Origin: Desulfobacter hydrogenophilus
GTDB lineage: Bacteria; Desulfobacterota; Desulfobacteria; Desulfobacterales; Desulfobacteraceae
Assembly: GCF_004319545.1 (NCBI RefSeq)
Contig: NZ_CP036313.1
Coordinates: 3,598,501-3,662,500, forward strand
DNA: 64,000 nt
Direction: 5' to 3'
Shown: piece by piece, positions 42,845-51,316 of the stretch
Position numbering within the stretch: the first letter of the stretch is position 1
Layout of the letters: each line of letters begins with the position of its first letter
Program-made: the position numbers and the translations under genes
Notes under the pieces: model-generated
What the model was told of the DNA's origin: nothing
Databases searched by the model: none
What the model saw: the letters and a program-made list of their open reading frames with translations, nothing else

Positions 42845-43017
42845 TCCGGGAAGCACGGGCGGATCTGACACGGAGCAACGTCGCGCAGTATGCGGTATTG
42901 ATCAGATATTGGCTCCGGGAATCACCGGATGCAGACCCGGAAATATTTGCGGAGCAGGCCGCCGGAGCTTTGTGGATGGAAGAGCGGTATTTTAAGAGTA
43001 TGAATCACCGGAGTTGA
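42512..43017 (+). CDS. Tail assembly chaperone, -1 frameshift product (GT type)
   Basis: The slippery heptamer GGGAAAC lies at 42835-42841 in the right phase (zero-frame codons GGA, AAC, then TGA). After a -1 slip, reading continues as KLIREARADLTRSNVAQYAVLIRYWLRE, then SPDADPEIFAEQAAGALWMEERYFKSMNHRS, to a stop ending at 43017, adding about 60 residues. No separate start codon with ribosome binding site exists for this downstream frame. This is the same logic as lambda gpG/gpGT and Mu gp41/gp42. Both products escort the tape measure during tail assembly. Confidence 0.85.
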
Positions 43018-43106
43018 TCGCCGGAGTCGATCGCCAGGGTTGATTTGTCGGGGGCAAAATGTCGGGGACGGATTTAAAATCTGTCCCCACGACACGAGGA
43101 GGAAGG

Positions 43107-46100
43107 ATGGACACAGTTTTTTCAGTGCAGGCGGTCATGAGCCTGATAGACAATATCACCGCTCCCTTGCGGGCGGTGAGAAACAGCATGGGGGACACCG
43201 AGCGGGCCGCTGGCGGTATGGCTGCCCGCATGGGTGTCGTTACCAAGGCCATGCTGCCCCTGGCTGTGGCTGCTGGTATTTTTCTGGGGGGGATCACCGG
43301 GGCAGCGGCGGCGACTGTCGAGACGCAATCTGCCTTGGGGGAACTGGCATCTGTCGGCATAACTGATTTAAACCGTCTTTCAAAGGCTGGAGAGCAGTTT
43401 TCCTGGCAATGGGCCGGAACCACAAAGGCAGAATTTATCTCTGCAGCATATGATATCAAATCCGGGATTTCGACGCTGACCGACGCAGGCGTGGCAGAGT
43501 TTACCAAGCTGGCAGCTTTAACCGGCAAGGCCACAAAGTCTACAACGGCGGAAATGACAAGCCTGTTCGCGACTGGATACGGGATCTATAAGGAGATGTA
43601 CTCCGACCTTTCGGATATTGATTTCGGGAAGGTGTTTTCGGCTGGCATATCATCAAGCGTCAAGAATTTTAAAACAACGGGGTCCGGCATGGCCCAGGCT
43701 ATATCACAATTGGGCGCTACAGCCACGACAGCAGGCGTTTCCATTGCTGAACAATTCACGATGCTCGGGATGCTCCAGGCAACAATGACTGGCAGCGAAG
43801 CGGGGACAAAGTATAAAGCTATCATGCAATCCGCAGCAGGTGCAGGTGAAAAATTAGGGCTGCAGTTCATGGATTCAAACCGCCAACTGCTATCCATGCC
43901 AAAGATACTTACCGCGTTGAAGGGCAAATATGGAGCCACTTTGGATGCCATGGAAAAAATGGATATCCAAAAAGCTTTCGGCACCCATGAAGCCATGGCG
44001 GTAATAGACCTTTTGTATGGAAAAATAGAGGGTTTGGAAGGGAATATAACAGGCATGGGTGAGGCTATGAAAAACGGAAGCAACGTAACTTCATCCATGG
44101 CGGACACAATGAATCGAGACCTGGGGGCTTTATATCAACTCAACCGCCAGAGATTCCACAATTTGAAAGAAATTATCGGGAATATATTCACTCCTGTGAT
44201 GCTGTTTTTGTCTACATGTCTTGGGAATGTACTGAGTTTGCTCTCATTTATTGCCGCGACCAAAGTGGGGAAGGCCTTTATTTCCATTGCTGCGGTTGTG
44301 TCAGTGGCTATTGTCGCCTTCACCGCATTCACCGCGGTGTGCGCGCTTTCCGGAATCGTCATTCCTTTTATCACCACGGCCCTGGCCGGGCTTGCCATGG
44401 CCATTGCTGCGGTGTCCTGGCCGGTGTGGGCAGTGGCGGCGGCGGTGGCTGCGCTGTATCTGTCCTGGAAGAAAAACTTTGGGGGTATTGCAGATATCGT
44501 AACAGGCTGGTGGAACAAGATCAGTCTGGTATTCCGGGGGGTGCGGGCGGTGTTTGCGTCGCTTAACGGCACCCATGGGATGATTGAGGGCGAGCTTGCT
44601 AAAGAAATCAAGGCCGCCGGGCTGGTGGGGCTTATCACCACGGTTTCCCGGGTGGTTTTCCGGATTCAATCGTTCTTTTCCGGGCTGTGGGATGCCATAA
44701 AGTTCTCCGTGGCCGGGGTTGCGGATATTCTGCGCCCGGTTTTTGAGAGCTTCATGGGGGCGGTGTCTCCGCTTTTGGATATTTTTAAGGCGGTGGGGTC
44801 TGCCATCGGCCAGGTGGTGAGTGCATTGTTCGGCTTTACTGCTTCCACTGACGTTTCCGGGTGGCGTACATTTGGCGAGGTCATCGGTATTGTGGTGGGC
44901 GCTGCTTTTCAATTGCTGGCATGGGCGGTGCGCATTGCACTGGTGCCATTGCAGCTGGTGTTTGATGTGGTGGGCGTACTGCTGAAAGCGTTTGTAATGC
45001 TGGGTGAAGGTATCGGCACGGCCTGTGGCTGGATAGTTGAGAAATTTACAAGCCTGTGGGCCACGGCCAAAGAAAAGGTGGGCGGCATCGGCGGTATATT
45101 TGATGCCATGGTGGCGGCTGTAAAGTGGGCCTTCATGAACCTGACACCGGTGGGCTGGTTGATCCAGGCCTTCACCGGGGTATCTGAATTCTTTGACAGT
45201 GTTGATTTCTCCGAATCCGGGGCCAAGATGATGCACACCCTGGCTGACGGCATCAAATCTGCTTTGATGGTTCCCGTGGATCTGGTGAAATCGGGTCTGA
45301 GTAAGATCAGAGACCTGCTGCCGTTTTCCGATGCAAAGGAGGGTCCATTGTCTGCCCTGACCGCATCTGGCCGGGCCATGATGGACACCCTGGGTGCCGG
45401 GGTTCGGGGGGCAGCTCCCGGGTTGGCTGCCAGCGTTAAGGGGGCCGTGGCCGGGGTGACCGCTGCCATGGTGATTGCTGCTCCCGGCATGGCGGATATT
45501 AAGTCTCCGGTTGTGAACCAAATTAAGCCTCCTGTCATGGCAGATATCCAAACACCTGCCCTGGCGGATGTCCAGGCACCGACCATGCCCGAACTTGAGG
45601 CACTGACCCTGCCAGGCATAGCAGCACCGACGGTGGATGAGATCAAACCTCCTGTCATGACAGACATCCAAACGCCTGCCCTGGCGGATGTCCAGGCACC
45701 GACCATGCCCGAACTTGAGGCACTGACCCTGCCAGGCATAGCAGCACCGACGGTGGATGAGATCAAACCTCCTGTCATGACAGATATCCAAACACCTGCC
45801 CTGGCAGATGTCCAGGCACCGGTCATGCCGGAACTTGAAGCATTGACCCTGCCAGGCATAGCAGCACCCACGGTGGATGAGATTAAACCCCCTGCCATGG
45901 CAGATATCCAAACGCCTGCCCTGGCAGATGTCCAGGCACCGGTCATGCCGGAACTTGAGGCATTGACCCTGCCAGATATGCCAGAGCCCGGGAATTTGCC
46001 GGGGCCGGATACAGGCACGACCTCAGACACAGCCGGGAAGCAACAGGAAGGCTCCCGGGCATCGTCCGAACAATCCGGAGAGGGCAAAACAATCATCCAG

Positions 46101-46187
46101 AACCTTACCGTGAATTTGTCCGGGGTGCAGAACGCAGAAAGCTTTATGGCGCAGCTGAAACAAATGGTGGAGGCCCACGATGTCTGA
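43107..46187 (+). CDS. Tail tape measure protein
   Basis: 1026 residues from the ATG at 43107, which has GAGGAGGAAGG upstream; the frame before it crosses a copy of the dispersed repeat. Residues 80-330 resemble the tape-measure core of the TP901 type (LASVGITDLNRLSKAGEQFSWQWAGTTKAEFISAAYDIKSG, AFGTHEAMAVIDLLYG). A membrane-spanning part follows (LLSFIAATKVGKAFISIAAVVSVAIVAFTAFTAVCALSGIVIPFITTALAGLAMAIAAV). The C-terminal third holds four 40-residue repeats (45528-45980). Length of the helical part sets tail length. The stop overlaps the next gene. Confidence 0.88.
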   Translation: MDTVFSVQAVMSLIDNITAPLRAVRNSMGDTERAAGGMAARMGVVTKAMLPLAVAAGIFLGGITGAAAATVETQSALGELASVGITDLNRLSKAGEQFSWQWAGTTKAEFISAAYDIKSGISTLTDAGVAEFTKLAALTGKATKSTTAEMTSLFATGYGIYKEMYSDLSDIDFGKVFSAGISSSVKNFKTTGSGMAQAISQLGATATTAGVSIAEQFTMLGMLQATMTGSEAGTKYKAIMQSAAGAGEKLGLQFMDSNRQLLSMPKILTALKGKYGATLDAMEKMDIQKAFGTHEAMAVIDLLYGKIEGLEGNITGMGEAMKNGSNVTSSMADTMNRDLGALYQLNRQRFHNLKEIIGNIFTPVMLFLSTCLGNVLSLLSFIAATKVGKAFISIAAVVSVAIVAFTAFTAVCALSGIVIPFITTALAGLAMAIAAVSWPVWAVAAAVAALYLSWKKNFGGIADIVTGWWNKISLVFRGVRAVFASLNGTHGMIEGELAKEIKAAGLVGLITTVSRVVFRIQSFFSGLWDAIKFSVAGVADILRPVFESFMGAVSPLLDIFKAVGSAIGQVVSALFGFTASTDVSGWRTFGEVIGIVVGAAFQLLAWAVRIALVPLQLVFDVVGVLLKAFVMLGEGIGTACGWIVEKFTSLWATAKEKVGGIGGIFDAMVAAVKWAFMNLTPVGWLIQAFTGVSEFFDSVDFSESGAKMMHTLADGIKSALMVPVDLVKSGLSKIRDLLPFSDAKEGPLSALTASGRAMMDTLGAGVRGAAPGLAASVKGAVAGVTAAMVIAAPGMADIKSPVVNQIKPPVMADIQTPALADVQAPTMPELEALTLPGIAAPTVDEIKPPVMTDIQTPALADVQAPTMPELEALTLPGIAAPTVDEIKPPVMTDIQTPALADVQAPVMPELEALTLPGIAAPTVDEIKPPAMADIQTPALADVQAPVMPELEALTLPDMPEPGNLPGPDTGTTSDTAGKQQEGSRASSEQSGEGKTIIQNLTVNLSGVQNAESFMAQLKQMVEAHDV
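45528..45980 (+). repeat. Four tandem 120-bp repeats inside the tape measure gene
   Basis: Units begin at 45528, 45648, 45768 and 45888, the last incomplete. Each encodes 40 residues: PPVMTDIQTPALADVQAP, then TMPELEALTLPGIAAPTVDEIK. Units one and two are almost identical at DNA level and three and four more diverged, so the array is probably expanding by recombination or slippage. The encoded chain is proline-rich and extended. Confidence 0.92.
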
Positions 46188-46731
46188 TGGGTTACTTGAA
46201 TTCGGCCACGGCGCGGTATTGCTGGACGGGACCGAGTTGCCGGGGATCTTTAAAAGCCAGGCCATAGCCGGGTCTGTGCGGTTTGACACCGCCAAGCCCG
46301 ACGGCCTGTCAGGCACTGCCAAGACTCCGCTCGGCTGGGAAGACGCAGATATCACCCTGGTGATTGATCTGATTTCAGACTCCCAGACCAGACCCTATAT
46401 CGCCGGGAGCAACTGTTATGACAAACTGAACCAGATCAACGCCATTTTCAAGGGGTATGACAACGGGTCTAACCCCAAGGTATATGAGGTGGATAATGCC
46501 CATGTCCTGGCCAGGGGTATCAGTCACGTGGTTTTTTCAGGGCTCTATTCCCGGGAGAGCGCCCGGGACGATATCATCCAGGTGACTTTGAATTTCGTAG
46601 AACATACACCGCCGGTTCAGGTGGCTGAAAAACGGGTGGTTGGCTCAGACGCAGCTACAGAAGCTGCCCCGGCAGCCACCACCACCAGCGCAGCGGCGCC
46701 GGATGAAACCATAATGGTGGACGTATCATGA
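46180..46731 (+). CDS. Tail/baseplate protein of unknown family
   Basis: 183 residues between tape measure and hub genes, where Mu has gpN. The body is beta-rich (LLEFGHGAVLLDGTELPGIFKSQAIAGSVRFDTAKPDGLSGTAKTPLGWEDADITLVIDLI, SHVVFSGLYSRESARDDIIQVTLNFVEH). An alanine/threonine-rich tail ends the protein. It may link tape measure and hub. Not recognised as a named family. Confidence 0.6.
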   Translation: MSDGLLEFGHGAVLLDGTELPGIFKSQAIAGSVRFDTAKPDGLSGTAKTPLGWEDADITLVIDLISDSQTRPYIAGSNCYDKLNQINAIFKGYDNGSNPKVYEVDNAHVLARGISHVVFSGLYSRESARDDIIQVTLNFVEHTPPVQVAEKRVVGSDAATEAAPAATTTSAAAPDETIMVDVS

Positions 46732-47537
46732 ACATCACCGGCATCAGAACCCGGCTGATCATTGGCGGGCAGGAGTACCTGAGAATCCCTGAAATGTCCC
46801 TGGATTATCGGCGGCATGCCCCCTTATCTGTAGCTCAAGTGACCTTGGCCGATCCTGGCGGGGATATATTCAAAAGCCTTTCCCCGGGTACGGCCATGGA
46901 GATCCATCTGGGATACAGAGACCAGGAGGCCGATGTGTGGACGGGCACGGTGCAACGGGTAACTCCGGATCGAAAGCCAGACCAAGTCCGCATGACCGGC
47001 GTGGGCGGTGAATTACCGCTGTCCGAAACCCTGATCACCAAAAGCTGGGAGAATGAAACTCCGGAAGCCATCGTCACGTATTGTGTGGGCCAGACGGGCC
47101 TTCCCCCGGGTAATATAGATGCCACCGGGATTATATTCCCCCGGTTCGTGGCAGCGACCATACCGGTGTGGCAGGTGGCCAGGCAGTGTGAGCATAGCTG
47201 CCACCGGGGGTTCGGGCGGGACATGGACACCTGGGATTTATGGATGGACAAGGCCGGGTCTGTTCACTGGGGGGATTCTGACGAGGACGGAGATATCCCT
47301 GTCATTGCCACCGCTGGGGGAGTAATTTCCCACGCACCGGCAACGGCCCCTTTGACCGAGCTGTCCATGGTGGAAACCTTCCTGCTTCCCGGGTTTCGCA
47401 GATGCGGAAAATTCCAGCTGACGGATACCCGGCGTGGCATTGATGACGTCTTCCGGGCGCGGGTGGTGCGCCATGTGGTTCAGCCCAACAAAATCAGAAC
47501 CTATATATGGTATGGGGCGGAATATGGAAAATATTGA
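46728..47537 (+). CDS. Baseplate hub protein (Mu gpP / gpD late-control type)
   Basis: 269 residues. SVAQVTLADPGGDIFKSLSPGTAMEIHLGYRDQEADVWTGTVQRVTPDRKPDQVRMTGVG is the typical start of hub proteins, and PEAIVTYCVGQTGLPPGNID, then a LysM-like central part, follow. It forms the trimeric centre of the baseplate that carries the spike. Overlaps the previous gene by four and the next by 14 bases. Confidence 0.75.
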   Translation: MNITGIRTRLIIGGQEYLRIPEMSLDYRRHAPLSVAQVTLADPGGDIFKSLSPGTAMEIHLGYRDQEADVWTGTVQRVTPDRKPDQVRMTGVGGELPLSETLITKSWENETPEAIVTYCVGQTGLPPGNIDATGIIFPRFVAATIPVWQVARQCEHSCHRGFGRDMDTWDLWMDKAGSVHWGDSDEDGDIPVIATAGGVISHAPATAPLTELSMVETFLLPGFRRCGKFQLTDTRRGIDDVFRARVVRHVVQPNKIRTYIWYGAEYGKY

Positions 47538-48000
47538 TCTTAAAGCCCTAATGAAACGGGCGGTGGAGCTGGTAATGCCGGATTTGCGCAGCTATTACCG
47601 GGTGGTGAGAAAAGCCCGGGTGGTAAAAACATATGCATCCGACGGCACCTACTGGGCCGATGTCCAGCCCTTGAGAAACGATGAGTCCGACGACCCGATG
47701 GAGCCTGTGGTCCCCAAGGTGGAGATCCCGATAATATGGGCAGGTCCCCAGCGGGGGGTGGTGTGCCCGCCCATGGTGGGGACACGGTGTGATCTGGCCT
47801 ATTATGACGGGGACCCTGATTATCCCCGGTTGTCGAATTTTCGCTGGGAGGGGATGAAAGCCCCGGTCATTGAGGTGGGCGGGTTTATTATCCAGCAGGA
47901 GGCAGGTGTGCATATAAAAATCGACGCTGGAAAGAACATAGAGATCAAAACCCCTGGCAATATCACACTTGTGGGTGCCAGGATTGATCTGAACCCATAA
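47524..48000 (+). CDS. Baseplate spike protein (Mu gp45 / gpV type)
   Basis: 158 residues from the ATG at 47524. An OB-fold N-terminal part (VKTYASDGTYWADVQPLRND...PMEPVVPKVEIPIIWAGPQRGVVCPPMVGTRCDLAYYDGDPDYP) is followed by the regular beta-helix-like stretch EVGGFIIQQEAGVHIKIDAGKNIEIKTPGNITLVGARIDLNP, typical of membrane-piercing spikes. It should carry the PAAR tip encoded by the next gene. Confidence 0.82.
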   Translation: MENIDLKALMKRAVELVMPDLRSYYRVVRKARVVKTYASDGTYWADVQPLRNDESDDPMEPVVPKVEIPIIWAGPQRGVVCPPMVGTRCDLAYYDGDPDYPRLSNFRWEGMKAPVIEVGGFIIQQEAGVHIKIDAGKNIEIKTPGNITLVGARIDLNP

Positions 48001-48016
48001 CGTAAAGGAAGATTAT

Positions 48017-48301
48017 ATGCCGGCAGCACACAGACATCAGGACACATGCACCGGGCACGGGTGCTATCCGCCCCGGGCAAACGTGGCCGCCAGCCCGGAT
48101 GTGTTTGTAAACAGTCTTGGCTGGCATCGGGTGGGGGACGCCTGGGGCGTACACTGCTGAGGCCCCCCCTGACACGGGGGATCTGCTGCCGGGGGCAGCG
48201 CAACGGTATTCGTAAACGGCAAGGCTGCCTGCAGGATCGGTGATCCGGTGAATTGTGGCAGCAGCATGGCGACAGGGAGCGGCAATGTCTTTGCAGGATG
48301 A
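48017..48301 (+). CDS. PAAR-type spike tip with two in-frame TGA codons, possible selenoprotein
   Basis: One frame of 95 codons from ATG 48017 (AAGGAAG upstream) to TGA 48299-48301, broken only by TGA at codons 48 and 52. Both halves have PAAR-type repeats: DVFVNSLGWHRVGDAWGVHC, then after the TGA codons GGSATVFVNGKAACRIGDPVNCGS and a GNVFAG end. The junction reads HC-(TGA)-GPP-(TGA)-HGG, where related proteins would be expected to carry Cys. A hairpin GCTGCC-GGG-GGCAGC starts 13 bases after the second TGA, with its loop at about +19 to +21, similar to bacterial SECIS elements. Alternative: a pseudogene with two nonsense changes. Confidence 0.6.
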
Positions 48302-48722
48302 TAAATTTGGGCAGGATATACGGCTGGACGAAAACATGCAGGCCATGGTGGCCGCCAATGGAGAGCTGTATCTCACCGACGGGGTTGATACAGGGTGTCA
48401 GGATATTAAATTGCGCCTGTTCACCCCCCTGGGGAGTCTGTTCTATGACAATGCCTTCGGTTCCAAGGTGTATCTGTGGGTGAAGGATGAAAATCATCTG
48501 GCTGGACGGTTGGCATTTTGCGGCGAGGTGGTCCGGCGGATGCGCATGGATCCCCGGGTGGTGCCTGGTTCAGAGGCCTGCAGTATCCTGTCATGGGATC
48601 ATACGGGGATAACGGCGGCGGTGTCGTGGCGGTTCATAGACGTGACACACGCCCAGAACTTGGTGATAGAAGTGGGCACCGACAACATGGAAATGGTGAT
48701 TAAAGATGTCAGTACCGATTGA
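48285..48722 (+). CDS. Baseplate protein, gp46 (gpW/gp25-like) family
   Basis: 145 residues from the ATG at 48285, overlapping the end of the PAAR gene. FGQDIRLDENMQAMVAANGELYLTDGVDTGCQDIKLRLFTPLGSLFYDNAFGSKVYLWV is the usual gp46/gp25 pattern of the baseplate wedge, followed by RMRMDPRVVPGSEACSILSWDHTGITAAVSWRFIDV. The start of the next gene overlaps its end. Confidence 0.8.
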   Translation: MSLQDDKFGQDIRLDENMQAMVAANGELYLTDGVDTGCQDIKLRLFTPLGSLFYDNAFGSKVYLWVKDENHLAGRLAFCGEVVRRMRMDPRVVPGSEACSILSWDHTGITAAVSWRFIDVTHAQNLVIEVGTDNMEMVIKDVSTD

Positions 48723-49848
48723 TAAGACCCTGGATGAGGTTCGGACAGATTTGTTTTCAAGGATATCCGATGCCCAGAGCAACGGGTACCTGCCCCAGCT
48801 GCTGAATTTGAATAAGGGAGTGGTGCGGGGACTGATAGAGATCTGGGCCTGGGGTCTGTGGCAGATGTATCAGTTTATGGTGGTGGTTTTTAAACAGCTG
48901 TTCCCCACGCTGGCCACCGGTACATGGCTGGATCTGCATTGCAGTCAGGTGGGGGTCACCAGGCAGGTAGCCACCCGGGCTGTTGGGATGGTTTCTTTCT
49001 CCCGGCTGGAAGCTGCAGGCAATGTCAATATTCCCATGGGTACTGTGGTCAGGACAAAACCCGATGGTGCCGGGACCATGCAGCGCTTTTTGACGGTGAC
49101 TGCGGTGATCCTGCCAGAGGGCGCACTATCGGTTTTATCGGAAGTTAAGGCCCAGGATTACGGCCGGGAGGCCAACGTCACGGCGGGCATGATATCCGAA
49201 ATCATCACGCCTGTTGCGGGCATTGACAGTGTTACCAACGCGGTGGACTGGCTGGCGACGGAGGCGGTGGATAATGAAACAGACGACGCATTACGCCAGC
49301 GGTACATCCTGGCCTGGAAGAATATCAACGGGTCCACCAAATACGCTTATGAATCATGGGCCAGAAGCGTGACCGGGGTAGTGTCTGCCCGGATAATGGA
49401 CAGGCATCCCCGGGGAATGGGCACGGTGGATGTCATTATTCGGGGATCTGCCGGGGTGCCAAGCGCTGACCTGATCGCCCAGGTAGACGCGGTGGTGCAG
49501 GCCAGTCGGCCCATTAATGATGATGTACTGGTCAGGGGGCCTGTCCCCGTCCCGGTGGATGTTATTGCCGAGCTGGTGCTGGCATCCGGCACCCCATCAT
49601 TGATCCTGGCAGAAGCAGAAAGCCGGGTGCGGGCTATGTTCGCCAACCCGCCGGTTCTGGATGATGTCACCCCGGTGTATGTCGGGGATGACTTGACGCT
49701 GGACAGGTTTGTGCTGGTCATGATGGCGGTGTCCGGAGTGAAGGAGATTATTTTCGCTGATCCGGTGGAGACCGTGGTTGTCCCGGCGGATGGCCTGGCG
49801 GTGCTTGCCGGAGTCACGCTGTCCTATTCCTTTGCAAGTGAGGCGTAA
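48706..49848 (+). CDS. Baseplate wedge protein J (Mu gp47-like)
   Basis: 380 residues. Signature stretches of baseplate J proteins are visible: FPTLATGTWLDLHCSQVGVTRQVATRAVGMVSFSR, REANVTAGMISEIITPVAGIDSVTNAVDWLATEAVDNETDDALRQRYILAWKNINGSTKYAYESWARSVTGVVSARIMDRHPRGMGTVDVII, and a beta-rich C-terminus. It forms the wedge ring around the hub. Start overlaps the gp46 gene by 17 bases. Confidence 0.88.
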   Translation: MSVPIDKTLDEVRTDLFSRISDAQSNGYLPQLLNLNKGVVRGLIEIWAWGLWQMYQFMVVVFKQLFPTLATGTWLDLHCSQVGVTRQVATRAVGMVSFSRLEAAGNVNIPMGTVVRTKPDGAGTMQRFLTVTAVILPEGALSVLSEVKAQDYGREANVTAGMISEIITPVAGIDSVTNAVDWLATEAVDNETDDALRQRYILAWKNINGSTKYAYESWARSVTGVVSARIMDRHPRGMGTVDVIIRGSAGVPSADLIAQVDAVVQASRPINDDVLVRGPVPVPVDVIAELVLASGTPSLILAEAESRVRAMFANPPVLDDVTPVYVGDDLTLDRFVLVMMAVSGVKEIIFADPVETVVVPADGLAVLAGVTLSYSFASEA

Positions 49849-50798
49849 TGGGCGTTTTCTGGGGATATTTCAAGGATACATTGCGGTTCCCGCTGATCTG
49901 GGCGGATGGGCCATTGGCGGCGCTGGTCCGCGGGGCTGCCGGGGCGCTGGATGCGTGCCGGGAGGATGTGGCAGCTATGCGCACAAGCAGCCTGCCGGAT
50001 AGGTGCGAGGATGTGTATCTTCGCAGGATCTCAGATGGCAGGGGGTTGTCAAGGTGGGAGAGCGAGGATGATGCACTGTGGCGCTTCCGCACGGAGACGG
50101 CTTTCCATCTGCACATGACGTCCGGGAGACGGTCGAGCATCGAGGAGATGTTTTTGCTGGTAGGCATAAACGCCCGCATTGTTGAGCCAGGAGACGCAGC
50201 CAGGGACTGGGCGGCAGCGGGCGGTATGGTTCTGGATGGGACGTGGGTCGTGGGTGTGCATGCCCTGGATGGCCTGCATGATCTGGATGGTACCTGGCTG
50301 GTGGGGGGTGCAGACGCAGTGATCCAGCCCATGGGGGCAGTGGTGGGCATGCTGGCGCTGGACTGGGCAGAGTTCGGGGTGGTGATGGATCTGGGCGATG
50401 CTTCTAAATGGGATACATTGGCCCGGCGCATCGTGTATGAGTTCAAACCGGCACGCAGTATGCCCGTGTGGGGATATGCGCTGGGCATGGAATTCGGGAC
50501 GGACGTGGCGGTTGGTCTATCAATGGCCATGACAAAGGAGTTCGACGTCTCCCAGTCGTTCAGTGCCACTATGGACTTGGCCATGAGCCAGGTGGGAGAA
50601 GCGCCCGAAGACTATCTCTATGCCAGGGTGGGTGAATCATTGCTGCGCCTGGACAACGGCTGGGTGCTGGGCAAAAACCCGATGATGATTATGGCGCAGG
50701 GCACATCATACAAAGACTTCAAGGTTGACGGCACATGGATGGTGTCAGATGGCAACGGGCTTGCTCTGGCTGACAAGGTCATCACTGTAATTGCCTGA
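49848..50798 (+). CDS. Tail protein I-like baseplate protein (Mu gp48 role) with LDGxW repeats
   Basis: 316 residues. The N-terminal 130 residues (LRFPLIWADGPLAALVRGAAGALDACREDVAAMRTSSLPDRCEDVYLRRISDGRGLSRWESEDDALWRFRTETAFHLHMTSGRRSSIEEMFLLVGI) follow the gp48/tail protein I pattern. After it come repeated units of the form LDGTWVVG (about residues 124-155) and a C-terminal LRLDNGWVLGKN segment shared with the gene at 39422. TAATG links it to the J gene. It joins fibres to the baseplate. Confidence 0.75.
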   Translation: MGVFWGYFKDTLRFPLIWADGPLAALVRGAAGALDACREDVAAMRTSSLPDRCEDVYLRRISDGRGLSRWESEDDALWRFRTETAFHLHMTSGRRSSIEEMFLLVGINARIVEPGDAARDWAAAGGMVLDGTWVVGVHALDGLHDLDGTWLVGGADAVIQPMGAVVGMLALDWAEFGVVMDLGDASKWDTLARRIVYEFKPARSMPVWGYALGMEFGTDVAVGLSMAMTKEFDVSQSFSATMDLAMSQVGEAPEDYLYARVGESLLRLDNGWVLGKNPMMIMAQGTSYKDFKVDGTWMVSDGNGLALADKVITVIA

Positions 50799-50914
50799 TA
50801 ACAGTTGAATATAACCGGCGGCGTGGATTTGATCCCGGCTTTGTCTACAACGAAGGATAAAAGCAATATAGGCAGGCATGTGCTTTTATATCAAACATGT
50901 AATAAGGAGCGATC

Positions 50915-51292
50915 ATGGCAGAACCAATCACAACAAACGGGCACAGACAGCGCCTGGCGGCATTCTTTAAAAACGGCACCGGGTTGTCGGTGATATCAAA
51001 AATGGCCTTCGGAGACGGGGGGTATGCAGGGGAGAGTGTGATCGAGCCGGATCCGGCACAGACCGCCCTGAATTCGGAATTGATGCGCAAGAACCTGTCC
51101 CTGGTGCTCCAGGATGACGCATACTCCGTCACCGGCACCGGGGTTATTCTTAAAGCAGAGCTCAACGGGCAGAGTATATCCGAGGCGGGTTTGCTGGACG
51201 CGGACGGGAACCTGGTGGGCTTTAAAAACTTTGCGCCGAAGATAAAAGAAAGCGACGAAGAGTATGAAATTAAAATCAAGCTCAAATTTTAA
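50915..51292 (+). CDS. Tail fibre-region protein, unknown function
   Basis: 125 residues with AAGGAGCG upstream. ITTNGHRQRLAAFFKNGTGLSVISKMAFGDGGYAGESVIEPDPAQTALNSELMRKNLSLV and the C-terminal FKNFAPKIKESDEEYEIKIKLKF are similar to the N-terminal attachment domain of some phage tail fibres. It could be the adaptor connecting the fibre to the baseplate. Confidence 0.6.
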   Translation: MAEPITTNGHRQRLAAFFKNGTGLSVISKMAFGDGGYAGESVIEPDPAQTALNSELMRKNLSLVLQDDAYSVTGTGVILKAELNGQSISEAGLLDADGNLVGFKNFAPKIKESDEEYEIKIKLKF

Positions 51293-51316
51293 CAGACAGA
51301 ACGGGAGGATGGAAAG

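Noticed and set aside
45528..45980. Regular repeats considered as a CRISPR array
   Set aside because: The units are 120 bp, contiguous without spacers and in frame in the tape measure gene. No CRISPR array was seen in the window.
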